Below, piece after piece: positions 9,121 through 17,000 of a DNA stretch of 50,241 bases. Positions within the stretch are counted from its first letter, which is position 1; each line of letters opens with the position of its first letter. The stretch is from Terriglobales bacterium (lineage in GTDB: Bacteria; Acidobacteriota; Terriglobia; Terriglobales; Acidobacteriaceae): NCBI GenBank assembly GCA_035543055.1, contig DATKKJ010000029.1, positions 1 through 50,241 on the forward strand, in the 5' to 3' direction. Under the pieces are notes generated by a model. It worked only from the letters and a program-made list of their open reading frames with translations. It made no database searches and was not told the origin of the DNA. A program made the translations under genes and the position numbers.

Positions 9121-9296
9121 CAGTAGCTGGTAGCTAGTAGCTGGTAGCTAGGAAAGCGAACCACTAATTTGCCACGGATTCACATGGATTGGCACGAATG
9201 AAAGGAAGAATTCGCGTGGGTTGAGCCTCCGGGCGGGTACACGCGCGATCCTTCGCGGCTGAAGCCGCTCAGGGTGACACCGGGTGAGGGAGCCGC
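9121..9296. repeat. Repeat-filled gap between murG and murC
   Basis: 9121-9152 holds a short tandem of AGTAGCTGGTAGCT units. 9171-9200 resembles the CCACGGATTCACATGGATT class of dispersed intergenic repeat. 9241-9283 (GCGATCCTTCGCGGCTGAAG, then CGCTCAGGGTGACACC) matches the right half of the palindrome at 7571-7677. No gene is visible here. Confidence 0.6.
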
Positions 9297-10376
9297 TCAA
9301 GCGGTGGCGGCGGCTTGCCAGCCGGCGAGGCGGGCGGCCAGGGCCGCGATCTGCCGGGCAGCGTCGGGATGGGCCAGGGCGCGGGAGGCCTGCGACATGG
9401 ATGCCAGGCGCGGGCGGTCGTTCAGTAAGGAAGTAATCGCTTCAGTCAGGCGTTGCGCATTCAGCTCCGCTTCAGGAATCAGGACGGCTGCGCCGGCACG
9501 CTCGAAAGCCTCGGCGTTGCGGCGTTGGTGGTCGTCGGCGGCGTGGGGGAAGGGGACGAAGATGGCGGGCTTGCCGGCGGCGGCGACCTCGGCGACGGTG
9601 CTGGCGCCGCTGCGGCAAAGCAGCAGATCGGCGCGGCAGAAGGCGTCGGGCATCTGCTCGATGAAAGCAGTGATTTCGGCGGAGACGCCCGCTTCCAGAT
9701 ACACGCGCTGCACTTCCTGGTGATCGCGCTCCCCGGTCTGATGGATGATGTGCAGATCAGGTACCGCCGCAAGGAGAGTCGGCAGGCACTGCATCACGGT
9801 GCGGTTGATGGCGCTGGCGCCTTGCGATCCACCGAAGACCAGCAGCGTCGGCGGCCCGAGTGAGCGGGGAGGGATATCGAAGAAGGCGCGGCGCACAGGA
9901 ACGCCGGTCACCTGGCAGCGCCGGAAGTAGCGGCAGGTCTGCTCAAAATGGACGGCGGCTGCAGAGACGAGGGGGGCGATCACGCGATTGGCGAATCCGG
10001 GCACGACGTTGGGTTCGAAGGCCAGGGTGGGGCGGCCGCTGAGGGCGGCGGCCAGCATGCCCGGCCCGCTGGCGTATCCGCCGACGCCGATGACGATCTC
10101 GGGGCGGAGTTCGCCGATGATCTGCCAGGCGTCCACGATGGCACTGGGCAAGGCCAGCAGGGTGCTGATCCGCGTTGCCAGGCTGACGTTCTTGAGCGCG
10201 CCGACCTTGATGAGCTCCAGGCTGTAACCCGCCTTGGGGACGAGCCGGTTCTCGATGCCGCGCGCGGTCCCGATGAACGTGACTTCCGCGTGGTAGCCGT
10301 CGCGCAATTCGTGGGCGATGGCCAGGGCGGGGATGACGTGCCCGCCCGTTCCTCCGCCGGCGATCACTGCGCGCAT
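9297..10376 (-). CDS. murG: UDP-GlcNAc transferase MurG (lipid II synthesis)
   Basis: 359 residues. Transfers GlcNAc from UDP-GlcNAc to lipid I to form lipid II on the inner face of the membrane. The glycine-rich [18 protein letters not shown] at 7-24 and the second Gly-rich loop [13 protein letters not shown] are the GT-B donor/acceptor motifs. [32 protein letters not shown] is the conserved UDP-sugar-binding region. The ATG at 10376 lies one base after the ftsW stop, so translation is likely coupled. Confidence 0.97.
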   Translation of the reverse strand: MRAVIAGGGTGGHVIPALAIAHELRDGYHAEVTFIGTARGIENRLVPKAGYSLELIKVGALKNVSLATRISTLLALPSAIVDAWQIIGELRPEIVIGVGGYASGPGMLAAALSGRPTLAFEPNVVPGFANRVIAPLVSAAAVHFEQTCRYFRRCQVTGVPVRRAFFDIPPRSLGPPTLLVFGGSQGASAINRTVMQCLPTLLAAVPDLHIIHQTGERDHQEVQRVYLEAGVSAEITAFIEQMPDAFCRADLLLCRSGASTVAEVAAAGKPAIFVPFPHAADDHQRRNAEAFERAGAAVLIPEAELNAQRLTEAITSLLNDRPRLASMSQASRALAHPDAARQIAALAARLAGWQAAATA

Positions 10377-10377
10377 A

Positions 10378-11469
10378 TCAATCGGTCTGCTGGGTGATGT
10401 TGAGGAGCACGCCGACGCAGGCCAGCGTCACGAACAGCGAAGATCCGCCGTAGGAGATGAAGGGCAGGGGGATGCCCTTGGTAGGCAGCAGCCCAAGCAC
10501 CACACTGATGTTGAAGAAGGCCTGGGCTACGATCATGGTAGTGATGCCGGCGGCGAGGAAGCGGGCGAAGAGGTCGTCAGTCGCCAGCGCGGTGCGCATG
10601 CCGCGATAGAGGAAGACCCCGAAGAGGGCGACGATGATCAGCGAGCCGATCAGTCCTAGCTCCTCCGCCGTGACGGCGAAAATGAAATCGGTGTGCGGCT
10701 CGGGCAGGTAGAACAGCTTCTGCTTCCCTTCCATCAGGCCGACGCCGCTGAGGCCGCCGGTGCCCACCGCGATCAGCGACTGGATCACGTGGAACCCGCG
10801 CCCCTGCGGGTCGGCATACGGATTGATGAAAGCCAGGATGCGGTCGAAGCGCCACTTCACGCGGAACACCAGGAAATAGAGAGGCAGCAGCGAAGCGGCG
10901 AGGGCATAAGCGAAGTAGCGGAGCTTCAGTCCGGCGACGAACAGCACTACCGCCGCGATCCCCAGGCAAACCAGGGTGGTGCCGAGGTCAGGTTGGCGGA
11001 CGATCAGGACCGCCAGCACCAGGGGTGGGATGAGGGCAGGCAGCAGCGTGTTGCGCCAGTCATCTATCTGCCTAGTGCGGCTTTCGAGGAAATAGGCAAG
11101 AAAGAGGATGATGGCGGGCTTGGCCAGCTCCGAAGGCTGGAAGGAGAACATCCCCAGGCGGAACCAGCGATGGGTGTTATGAGAGCGGTCGAGGAAAAGG
11201 ACCGCCACCAGCAGCAGCGTCGTGACGCTCAGTAACCCGAACACCACCGCCGGGTTCTTGTAGCGGCGGTAATCGAGGTTCATCGTCCCCCACATCACGA
11301 GCAAGCCTGCGGCAGCCCAGGCAAACTGGCGCAGTAAGAAGGTATAGGCGGAGCCGAAGCGCTCGTTGGCCATCACCGCCGAGGCGCTGAACACCATGAT
11401 GAGGCCGAGGAAGACGAGCAGCAGCGTGACCGTGAACAGAGTCTTGTCCACGCTGACGCGCTTGGCCAT
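10378..11469 (-). CDS. ftsW: SEDS glycosyltransferase FtsW
   Basis: 363 residues with about ten membrane segments. FtsW is the peptidoglycan polymerase of the septum and works with FtsI, encoded in the same cluster. The SEDS signature [20 protein letters not shown] is near the C-terminus, and the loop [24 protein letters not shown] is the conserved region after the middle helices. The start ATG shares its first base with the murD stop (TGATG), which indicates coupled translation. Confidence 0.96.
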   Translation of the reverse strand: MAKRVSVDKTLFTVTLLLVFLGLIMVFSASAVMANERFGSAYTFLLRQFAWAAAGLLVMWGTMNLDYRRYKNPAVVFGLLSVTTLLLVAVLFLDRSHNTHRWFRLGMFSFQPSELAKPAIILFLAYFLESRTRQIDDWRNTLLPALIPPLVLAVLIVRQPDLGTTLVCLGIAAVVLFVAGLKLRYFAYALAASLLPLYFLVFRVKWRFDRILAFINPYADPQGRGFHVIQSLIAVGTGGLSGVGLMEGKQKLFYLPEPHTDFIFAVTAEELGLIGSLIIVALFGVFLYRGMRTALATDDLFARFLAAGITTMIVAQAFFNISVVLGLLPTKGIPLPFISYGGSSLFVTLACVGVLLNITQQTD

Positions 11470-12836
11470 CAGGCGGCTCCCTTGGCGGCCAGGGCCTGCA
11501 CCAGGTCCTTGAAGACTTTGCCGCGGTGCTCGTAGCTGGTGAACTGGTCGAAGCTGGCGCAGGCCGGAGCGAGCAGGACGATGTCGCCGGGGGCGGCCTG
11601 CTGGGAGGCTTGCCTGACGGCGTTCTCGATGGTCTCGGCGTGGACGATCTCGGCCGCGCCCGCGATCTGTTGCTCGATCTTGGCGGCGGCGGCGCCGATG
11701 GTGTACACGCGTTTGACCCGCTCCTTGAGCAGCGGATTGAGCACCGAGTAGTCGCTGCCCTTGTCCTTGCCACCGAGGATGATATGGATGTTGGCGGGAA
11801 AGGATTCGAGGGCCTTGATGGTGGCGTCCACGTTGGTGGCCTTGGAATCGTTGTAGAAATCCACGCCACGGACACTGGCGACGAACTCGAGGCGGTGCTC
11901 GACCGCTTTGAATTCCTGCACCGCTTTGCGGATGCGTCCAGGCTCGCAGCCGACGATGCGGCCGACGCAGACGCTAGCCAGCACGTTCTCCACGTTGTGC
12001 GCGCCCTTGAGCGAGATGTCGGCTACGTCCATCACTTCCTGCTCGTCATGGTCGCGGTCCCGGTAGAAGACCTTGCTATCGCGGACGAAAGCCCCCTCCT
12101 CCACCTCTCTCTTGCGGCTGAACCAGCGGACCTTCGCCTTCGTACGCCCGCCCAGCCTGGCACACTCGGGATCGTCGGCGTTCAGGATGGCGTGGTCGTC
12201 CCTGGTCTGGTTCTCGAAGATGCGCACCTTGGCCGCGATGTAGGCCTCCATGGTGTGGTGCCGGTCGAGGTGGTCGGGGGTGATGTTGAGGATGACCGCG
12301 ATCTGCGGGTGAAAGGTCTGGATGGTCTCGAGCTGGAAGCTGGAGATCTCGAGGACGTTGTAGGTATCCGAGGTCGCTTCGCCCACCAGGGAGATCACCG
12401 GGGTGCCGATGTTGCCCCCGACCAGGGTCTCGTAGCCGCCCCAGGAGACGACCTCGCCGCAGAGCGCGGTGGTCGTCGTCTTCCCGTTCGAGCCGGTGAT
12501 GGCGATGATGTGGCCGGGCAGGAAGCGCGCTGCCAGCTCGACCTCGCCGATGATGGGGACGCCGGCCGACCGTGCCTGCAGCAGGTGGGGCTCGTCGCTG
12601 GGGACGCCCGGGCTGACCACGATGAGGTCCTGGTCGCGGAAGGTGCGCTCGCCATGGCCGCCGGCCTCGACCGCGATCCCCTTGTCGAGTAGTTGCGGGA
12701 TGGCCTCGCGCAGCTGGTCCTCGGTCTTGGCGTCGGACACGGTGACGCGCGCTCCCTTCTCTTTCAGAAAGAGAGCGGAGCTGACGCCTGACTTCCCCAG
12801 CCCGACCACCAGGACCCGTTTACCTTTGACGTCCAT
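11469..12836 (-). CDS. murD: UDP-MurNAc-Ala--D-glutamate ligase MurD
   Basis: 455 residues from the ATG at 12836, chosen because GGAAGGGAT lies just upstream; a GTG at 12857 would add seven residues. It adds D-Glu to UDP-MurNAc-L-Ala. The N-terminal nucleotide-binding VLVVGLGKSGVSSALFL, the P-loop ITGSNGKTTTTALCGEV, ILNITPDHLDRH and FYNDSKATNVDATIKAL are all present in the order of the Mur ligase family. It lies between mraY (24 bases upstream) and ftsW (1-base overlap). Confidence 0.97.
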   Translation of the reverse strand: MDVKGKRVLVVGLGKSGVSSALFLKEKGARVTVSDAKTEDQLREAIPQLLDKGIAVEAGGHGERTFRDQDLIVVSPGVPSDEPHLLQARSAGVPIIGEVELAARFLPGHIIAITGSNGKTTTTALCGEVVSWGGYETLVGGNIGTPVISLVGEATSDTYNVLEISSFQLETIQTFHPQIAVILNITPDHLDRHHTMEAYIAAKVRIFENQTRDDHAILNADDPECARLGGRTKAKVRWFSRKREVEEGAFVRDSKVFYRDRDHDEQEVMDVADISLKGAHNVENVLASVCVGRIVGCEPGRIRKAVQEFKAVEHRLEFVASVRGVDFYNDSKATNVDATIKALESFPANIHIILGGKDKGSDYSVLNPLLKERVKRVYTIGAAAAKIEQQIAGAAEIVHAETIENAVRQASQQAAPGDIVLLAPACASFDQFTSYEHRGKVFKDLVQALAAKGAA

Positions 12837-12860
12837 ATCCCTTCCGCATTGTGCCACGCG

Positions 12861-13994
12861 TCAGCGCAACTTCAGCGTGGTCAGAGCAAAAAGTGCAAAC
12901 ACCAGCGAGGCGATCCAGAAGCGCACGATGATCTTCGATTCCGACCAGCCCAGCAGCTCGAAGTGATGGTGCAAGGGCGCCATCTTGAAGATGCGTCTCT
13001 TGCGCGTCTTGTAGGAGACCACCTGGAGGATGACGGAGATCGCCTCGATGACGAAGATGCCGCCGATGAAGGGCAGCAGCAATTCCTGCTTGATGATGAC
13101 GGCGACCGTGCCGATGGCGCCGCCCAGGGCCAGCGAGCCGACGTCGCCCATGAAGATCTCGGCGGGGTGCGCGTTGTACCAGAGGAACCCGATGGCGGCG
13201 CCGACCATGGCGCCGCAGAAGATAGTCAGCTCGGCCACCTGGGGCATGCGCTGCAATTCGAGATAGGTGGCGAATGCGGAATGGCCGCTGACGTAGGTCA
13301 GCACGGCCAGGGCGCCGGCGGCGATGACCGTGCAGCCGATGGCCAGCCCATCCAGCCCGTCGGTGAGATTCACCGCGTTGCTGGAGCCGACGATGACGAT
13401 CACCACGAACCCGATGAACGGCAGGAACGCGATCGGCCACAGATAGGGGTTGTGGATCAGGGCGCTAATGACCAGGTCCGGGCGCCAGGTCTTGAGGAAC
13501 GGCACGATCAGGTGCGTCGAATAGGTGCCCCGGGCCTGCAAGAGAACGAGCGCCACCGCCACCAGGATGCTCATCAGGATCTGCAGCATCAGCTTGGTGC
13601 GTCCGGTGAGGCCAAGATTGCGGCGGTGAACGACCTTCAGGTAGTCGTCCGCGAAGCCGATGGAGCCAAAGGCCACGGTCGAGATCACCGCGATCCAGAT
13701 GAACGGGTTGCTCAGGTCGGCCCAGAGGAGGGTGGGCACCACGATGGCAATGCAGATGAGCACGCCGCCCATGGTGGGCGTCCCCGCCTTCTTCTGATGC
13801 CCCTTGGGGCCTTCCTCGCGGATGTACTGTCCGATCTGGAATTCGCGGAGCTGACGGATGACGGAGGGGCCCACGATCAGCGCCATGAACAGAGCCGTCA
13901 GGCTGCCGAACGCGGTGCGGAATGTCAGGTAGCGGAAGAGGCGGAACGGCCCGAAATGTGGTTGCAGGACTTGGTACAGCAGCCAATAGAGCAA
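12861..13994 (-). CDS. mraY: Phospho-MurNAc-pentapeptide transferase MraY
   Basis: 377 residues. Integral membrane enzyme that makes lipid I from UDP-MurNAc-pentapeptide and undecaprenyl phosphate. About ten membrane segments are visible. Catalytic-site motifs: KKAGTPTMGG near residue 70, FADDYLKV, NAVNLTDGLDGLA and the C-terminal APLHHHFELLGWSE (HHH loop). The start is a TTG at 13994 with GGAG seven bases upstream, and the protein then begins MLYWLLYQVL, which is right for the family; no closer ATG exists. Confidence 0.96.
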   Translation of the reverse strand: MLYWLLYQVLQPHFGPFRLFRYLTFRTAFGSLTALFMALIVGPSVIRQLREFQIGQYIREEGPKGHQKKAGTPTMGGVLICIAIVVPTLLWADLSNPFIWIAVISTVAFGSIGFADDYLKVVHRRNLGLTGRTKLMLQILMSILVAVALVLLQARGTYSTHLIVPFLKTWRPDLVISALIHNPYLWPIAFLPFIGFVVIVIVGSSNAVNLTDGLDGLAIGCTVIAAGALAVLTYVSGHSAFATYLELQRMPQVAELTIFCGAMVGAAIGFLWYNAHPAEIFMGDVGSLALGGAIGTVAVIIKQELLLPFIGGIFVIEAISVILQVVSYKTRKRRIFKMAPLHHHFELLGWSESKIIVRFWIASLVFALFALTTLKLR

Positions 13995-14079
13995 ATCGTT
14001 TCTCCGCCTCGACGCAGGGCTCTTGCCCCAGTGTTACACGAACCGCGGGACGCTACCGGTGGCGTCCGATATTCCCCGG

Positions 14080-15459
14080 CTAGGGCCTGGATGCCAGGCT
14101 TGCCTTACAGACTTCCAGTGCACGCTCCAGCTTGACGCCACGTGATGCCTTCAGCAGGACGGCGTCGCCGGGGCGCAGCTCACGGGCCAGCCACTCGCCC
14201 GCCGCTTCCGGGGTGTCCACGAATTCGGCGCGAACGCCCGCTTCTTTGGTGGCGGCCACGATCTCGGCGGCCAGGCCTCGGACCCCCAACACGACGTCGA
14301 TCTTCTTCTCTGCCATGTAGGCGCCGGCGCGGCGATGGAGCTCGGGGGCGGTCGCCCCCAGTTCCAGCATCTCCCCGGCAACGACGATGCGCCGCTTGGC
14401 GGGCATGCTCGCCAGCACGTCCAGCATGGCGGCCATCGCCTTCGGATTCGCATTGTAACAATCGTTGATGAGAGTGGCCCCACCGAGCTCCAGCAGTTGG
14501 CCGCGCTTGTCCAGCGGCTGGAGACCGGCGAGCGCCGCCGCCGCTTCGGACGGGCTGATGCCGCGCTCCAAAGCGGTCGCCACCGCGGCCAGCGCGTTGT
14601 AGACGTTGTGGAGTCCGACCAGCGGCAAGGCGACGCGCTCGCGGACGCTGCCGGCAACCACATCGAAGACCGAACCTTGGACGCCACGTGACTCGATATT
14701 CTCGGCGCGGACGTCGGCGCAGGGGCCCAGACCAAAGGTCACCACTTTGCCGTGAAAGTCTCGCCCGAACTGGGAGACATATTCATCGTCACCATTGAGC
14801 ACGGCGGTGCCTCCGGCGTGCAGCGATTCGATCAGTTCGTACTTGGCGCGCGCGATCTCCGCCACCGACGGAAAGAATTCCAGGTGGACGGCGGCGACGT
14901 TGGTGACCACGGCGACGTCATGGGCGGCCATCCGGGCCAGTGCGGTGATCTCGCCGGTGTGGTTCATGCCCATCTCGATCACGGCGATATCGTGCTCGGG
15001 TTCGAGCTTCAGCAGGGTCAACGGCAGCCCGAAATGGTTGTTGAGGTTGCCCTCGGTCTTGAGCACGCGGTAACGGGTAGAGAGCAGATGGGCAATGGCT
15101 TCCTTGGTCGTGGTCTTGCCGGTCGAGCCGGTCAGCCCGACCACGACCTTGCCCCACAGCCGGCGGACGGCCGCGCCCAGCGCTTGCAGCGCGAGCAGGG
15201 TATCGTCCACGACCAGCAGTGAAGTCTTCACCGGAAAGCGCGGCGCCTGTTCCTTGGCGATGACCGCAGCCACGGCGCCTCTGCCCAGCGCCTGCTCGAC
15301 GAAGTCGTGGCCGTCAAGGCGTTCGCCTTTGACGGCGAAGAACAGATCCCCCGGGCCGACGGTGCGCGAGTCGATGGAATAACCGGTGGCCGCGGCGGCG
15401 CCGTCGAACTCGCCGACCGCGTGGGTGAACTCGGCGACGCGGGAAAGGGGGAGCTTCAT
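14080..15459 (-). CDS. murF: UDP-MurNAc-tripeptide--D-Ala-D-Ala ligase MurF
   Basis: 459 residues from the ATG at 15459 (GAGGGCGG upstream). The open frame extends much further upstream, but only as a shadow of murE. It adds D-Ala-D-Ala to the UDP-MurNAc-tripeptide. Motifs in order: YSIDSRTVGPGDLFFAVKGE (N-terminal domain shared with MurE), the P-loop GLTGSTGKTTTKEAIAHLL, EMGMNHTGEI, TNVAAVHLEFF, and NDCYNANPKAMAAML in the C-terminal domain. It overlaps the murE stop by ATGA, as expected in a coupled operon. Confidence 0.97.
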   Translation of the reverse strand: MKLPLSRVAEFTHAVGEFDGAAAATGYSIDSRTVGPGDLFFAVKGERLDGHDFVEQALGRGAVAAVIAKEQAPRFPVKTSLLVVDDTLLALQALGAAVRRLWGKVVVGLTGSTGKTTTKEAIAHLLSTRYRVLKTEGNLNNHFGLPLTLLKLEPEHDIAVIEMGMNHTGEITALARMAAHDVAVVTNVAAVHLEFFPSVAEIARAKYELIESLHAGGTAVLNGDDEYVSQFGRDFHGKVVTFGLGPCADVRAENIESRGVQGSVFDVVAGSVRERVALPLVGLHNVYNALAAVATALERGISPSEAAAALAGLQPLDKRGQLLELGGATLINDCYNANPKAMAAMLDVLASMPAKRRIVVAGEMLELGATAPELHRRAGAYMAEKKIDVVLGVRGLAAEIVAATKEAGVRAEFVDTPEAAGEWLARELRPGDAVLLKASRGVKLERALEVCKASLASRP

Positions 15460-16958
15460 GAGCCGCCCTCTTTCGTCGCGCTGTATCCAGCCGCACGCAA
15501 GGCCGCCAGCGCCACCTCGACATCGTCGAAGGGCGCGGAACCAGCCCGGGTGACCTGGACCTTCTCGTGTCCCTTGCCGGCCAGCAGCACGATGTCGCCG
15601 GAGCGCGCTTCGCTGACCGCCAAGGCGATGGCCTTGCGCCGGTCGGGCTCCACCGCGTAGCGAGTCCCGGTGCGCTGCAGGCCGACGACCGCGTCCTGGA
15701 TGATGGTCAGCGGGTCCTCGCTGCGCGGGTTGTCGGAGGTGACGATCACGAAGTCGCTTCCCTTGCCCGCAGCCTCGCCCATGAGCGGGCGCTTGGTGCG
15801 GTCGCGGTCGCCGCCGCAGCCGAAGACTGTGATCACCCGTCCCCTTCCGTTGCTGTGGGCGACGAACTCCCGGGCCAGAGCAGTGAGATTGCGCAGCGCG
15901 TCGTCGGTGTGCGCGTAGTCCACGACCAGGGAAAAGGGCTGGCCGGCATTCACCCGCTCGAACCGCCCGGGAACGCGCTGCAACGCTGAAACTCCACGCG
16001 CGATCTCGTCCGGCGAGCAACCTCGCGCGCTGGCGGCGGCCGACGCCGCGAGGATGTTATAGACGTTCACCCGCCCGATCATGGGCGAGAACACGGGGAT
16101 GCGAACGCTCCCCGCCAAGATATCGAAGCGGGTGCCGCCGCTGCCGATCTGCACGTTCTGGGCGCGGAAATCGCCCTGCTCCAAGCCATAGGTGAAGGTC
16201 TCGCTGGACCGGGGAGATTGCGCCAGCCGCCGGCCATGCTCGTCGTCGAGATTCAGCACCCTGGCTCGCGGCGGATCGGTCCCACAGCCCTCGAAAAGAA
16301 CACGCTTGGCGGCAAAGTAGTCATCCATCCCGTGGTGAAAATCAAGGTGGTCACGCGTCAGGTTGGTGAAGACGGCGACGTCGAAGGGAATGCCGAACAC
16401 GCGCTCCTGGGCCAACGCGTGGGACGAGACCTCCATGACCGTCTCGGTAGCGCCCGCGCGCACGGCTTTGGCAAACAACTGGTTCAATTCCAGGGACTCG
16501 GGGGTAGTGTGGGGGGCGGGAACGACCTCGTCCGCCACGTGATACTCGATGGTGCCCACCAGCGCCGACTTGCGCCCCGCAGCGTGCAGGATGGATTCGA
16601 TGAGGAAGGTGGTCGTCGTCTTCCCGTTGGTGCCGGTCACGCCGGTGACGGCCAGTTTCTGTGCCGGCCGGCGATAGAGGTTGGCAGCGAGCCGGCCCAT
16701 GGCGCGCCTTCCGTGCGACACCTGGGCCCAAGCGACCCCCTCCCGAGGTTTCTCGTCCTTCGAATCGGTGACCACGGCCACCGCGCCGGCGGCGATGGCT
16801 TTGTCGATGTACGTGTTCCCGTCAGTCGTCTCGCCACGAATGGCGAGGAAGACGTCTTGCGGAGCGATACGGCGGGAGTCGTACTGCAGCCCGGAGACGA
16901 CCGGATTACCCCGCTGGAAGAGCACCTCAGCGCCGTCCAGCAGCTCGAGGAAGGTCAT
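15456..16958 (-). CDS. murE: UDP-MurNAc-dipeptide ligase MurE, meso-DAP type
   Basis: 500 residues. Adds the third stem-peptide residue. The C-terminal TSDNPRSEDP carries the DNPR motif known to mark ligases that use meso-diaminopimelate rather than lysine, so the peptidoglycan is predicted to be DAP-type. The P-loop is VTGTNGKTTTTFLIES and the N-terminal domain has YDSRRIAPQDVFLAIRGE. The ATG at 16958 lacks a clear ribosome site; a TATAAT hexamer lies eight bases upstream (see the promoter entry). Confidence 0.97.
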   Translation of the reverse strand: MTFLELLDGAEVLFQRGNPVVSGLQYDSRRIAPQDVFLAIRGETTDGNTYIDKAIAAGAVAVVTDSKDEKPREGVAWAQVSHGRRAMGRLAANLYRRPAQKLAVTGVTGTNGKTTTTFLIESILHAAGRKSALVGTIEYHVADEVVPAPHTTPESLELNQLFAKAVRAGATETVMEVSSHALAQERVFGIPFDVAVFTNLTRDHLDFHHGMDDYFAAKRVLFEGCGTDPPRARVLNLDDEHGRRLAQSPRSSETFTYGLEQGDFRAQNVQIGSGGTRFDILAGSVRIPVFSPMIGRVNVYNILAASAAASARGCSPDEIARGVSALQRVPGRFERVNAGQPFSLVVDYAHTDDALRNLTALAREFVAHSNGRGRVITVFGCGGDRDRTKRPLMGEAAGKGSDFVIVTSDNPRSEDPLTIIQDAVVGLQRTGTRYAVEPDRRKAIALAVSEARSGDIVLLAGKGHEKVQVTRAGSAPFDDVEVALAALRAAGYSATKEGGS

Positions 16959-16966
16959 TGCGCTCG

Positions 16967-16972
16967 ATTATA
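16967..16972 (-). promoter_or_regulatory. Possible internal -10 element upstream of murE
   Basis: A perfect TATAAT on the minus strand, in the short AT-rich gap between ftsI and murE, ends eight bases before the murE ATG. If used, transcription would start at or next to the start codon and give a leaderless murE mRNA. No good -35 hexamer is visible at 16-18 bases, so the call is weak. Confidence 0.3.
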
Positions 16973-17000
16973 TAAAGCGAAGTCGCCGAGCACGCGCCGA

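Noticed and set aside
7480-9296. CRISPR-like short repeats (GCAGAGAACGCAGAGA, GTAGCTGGTAGCTA)
   Set aside because: Units are short, without unique spacers of constant length; they are simple tandem or dispersed intergenic repeats. No CRISPR array or cas gene is present in the window.
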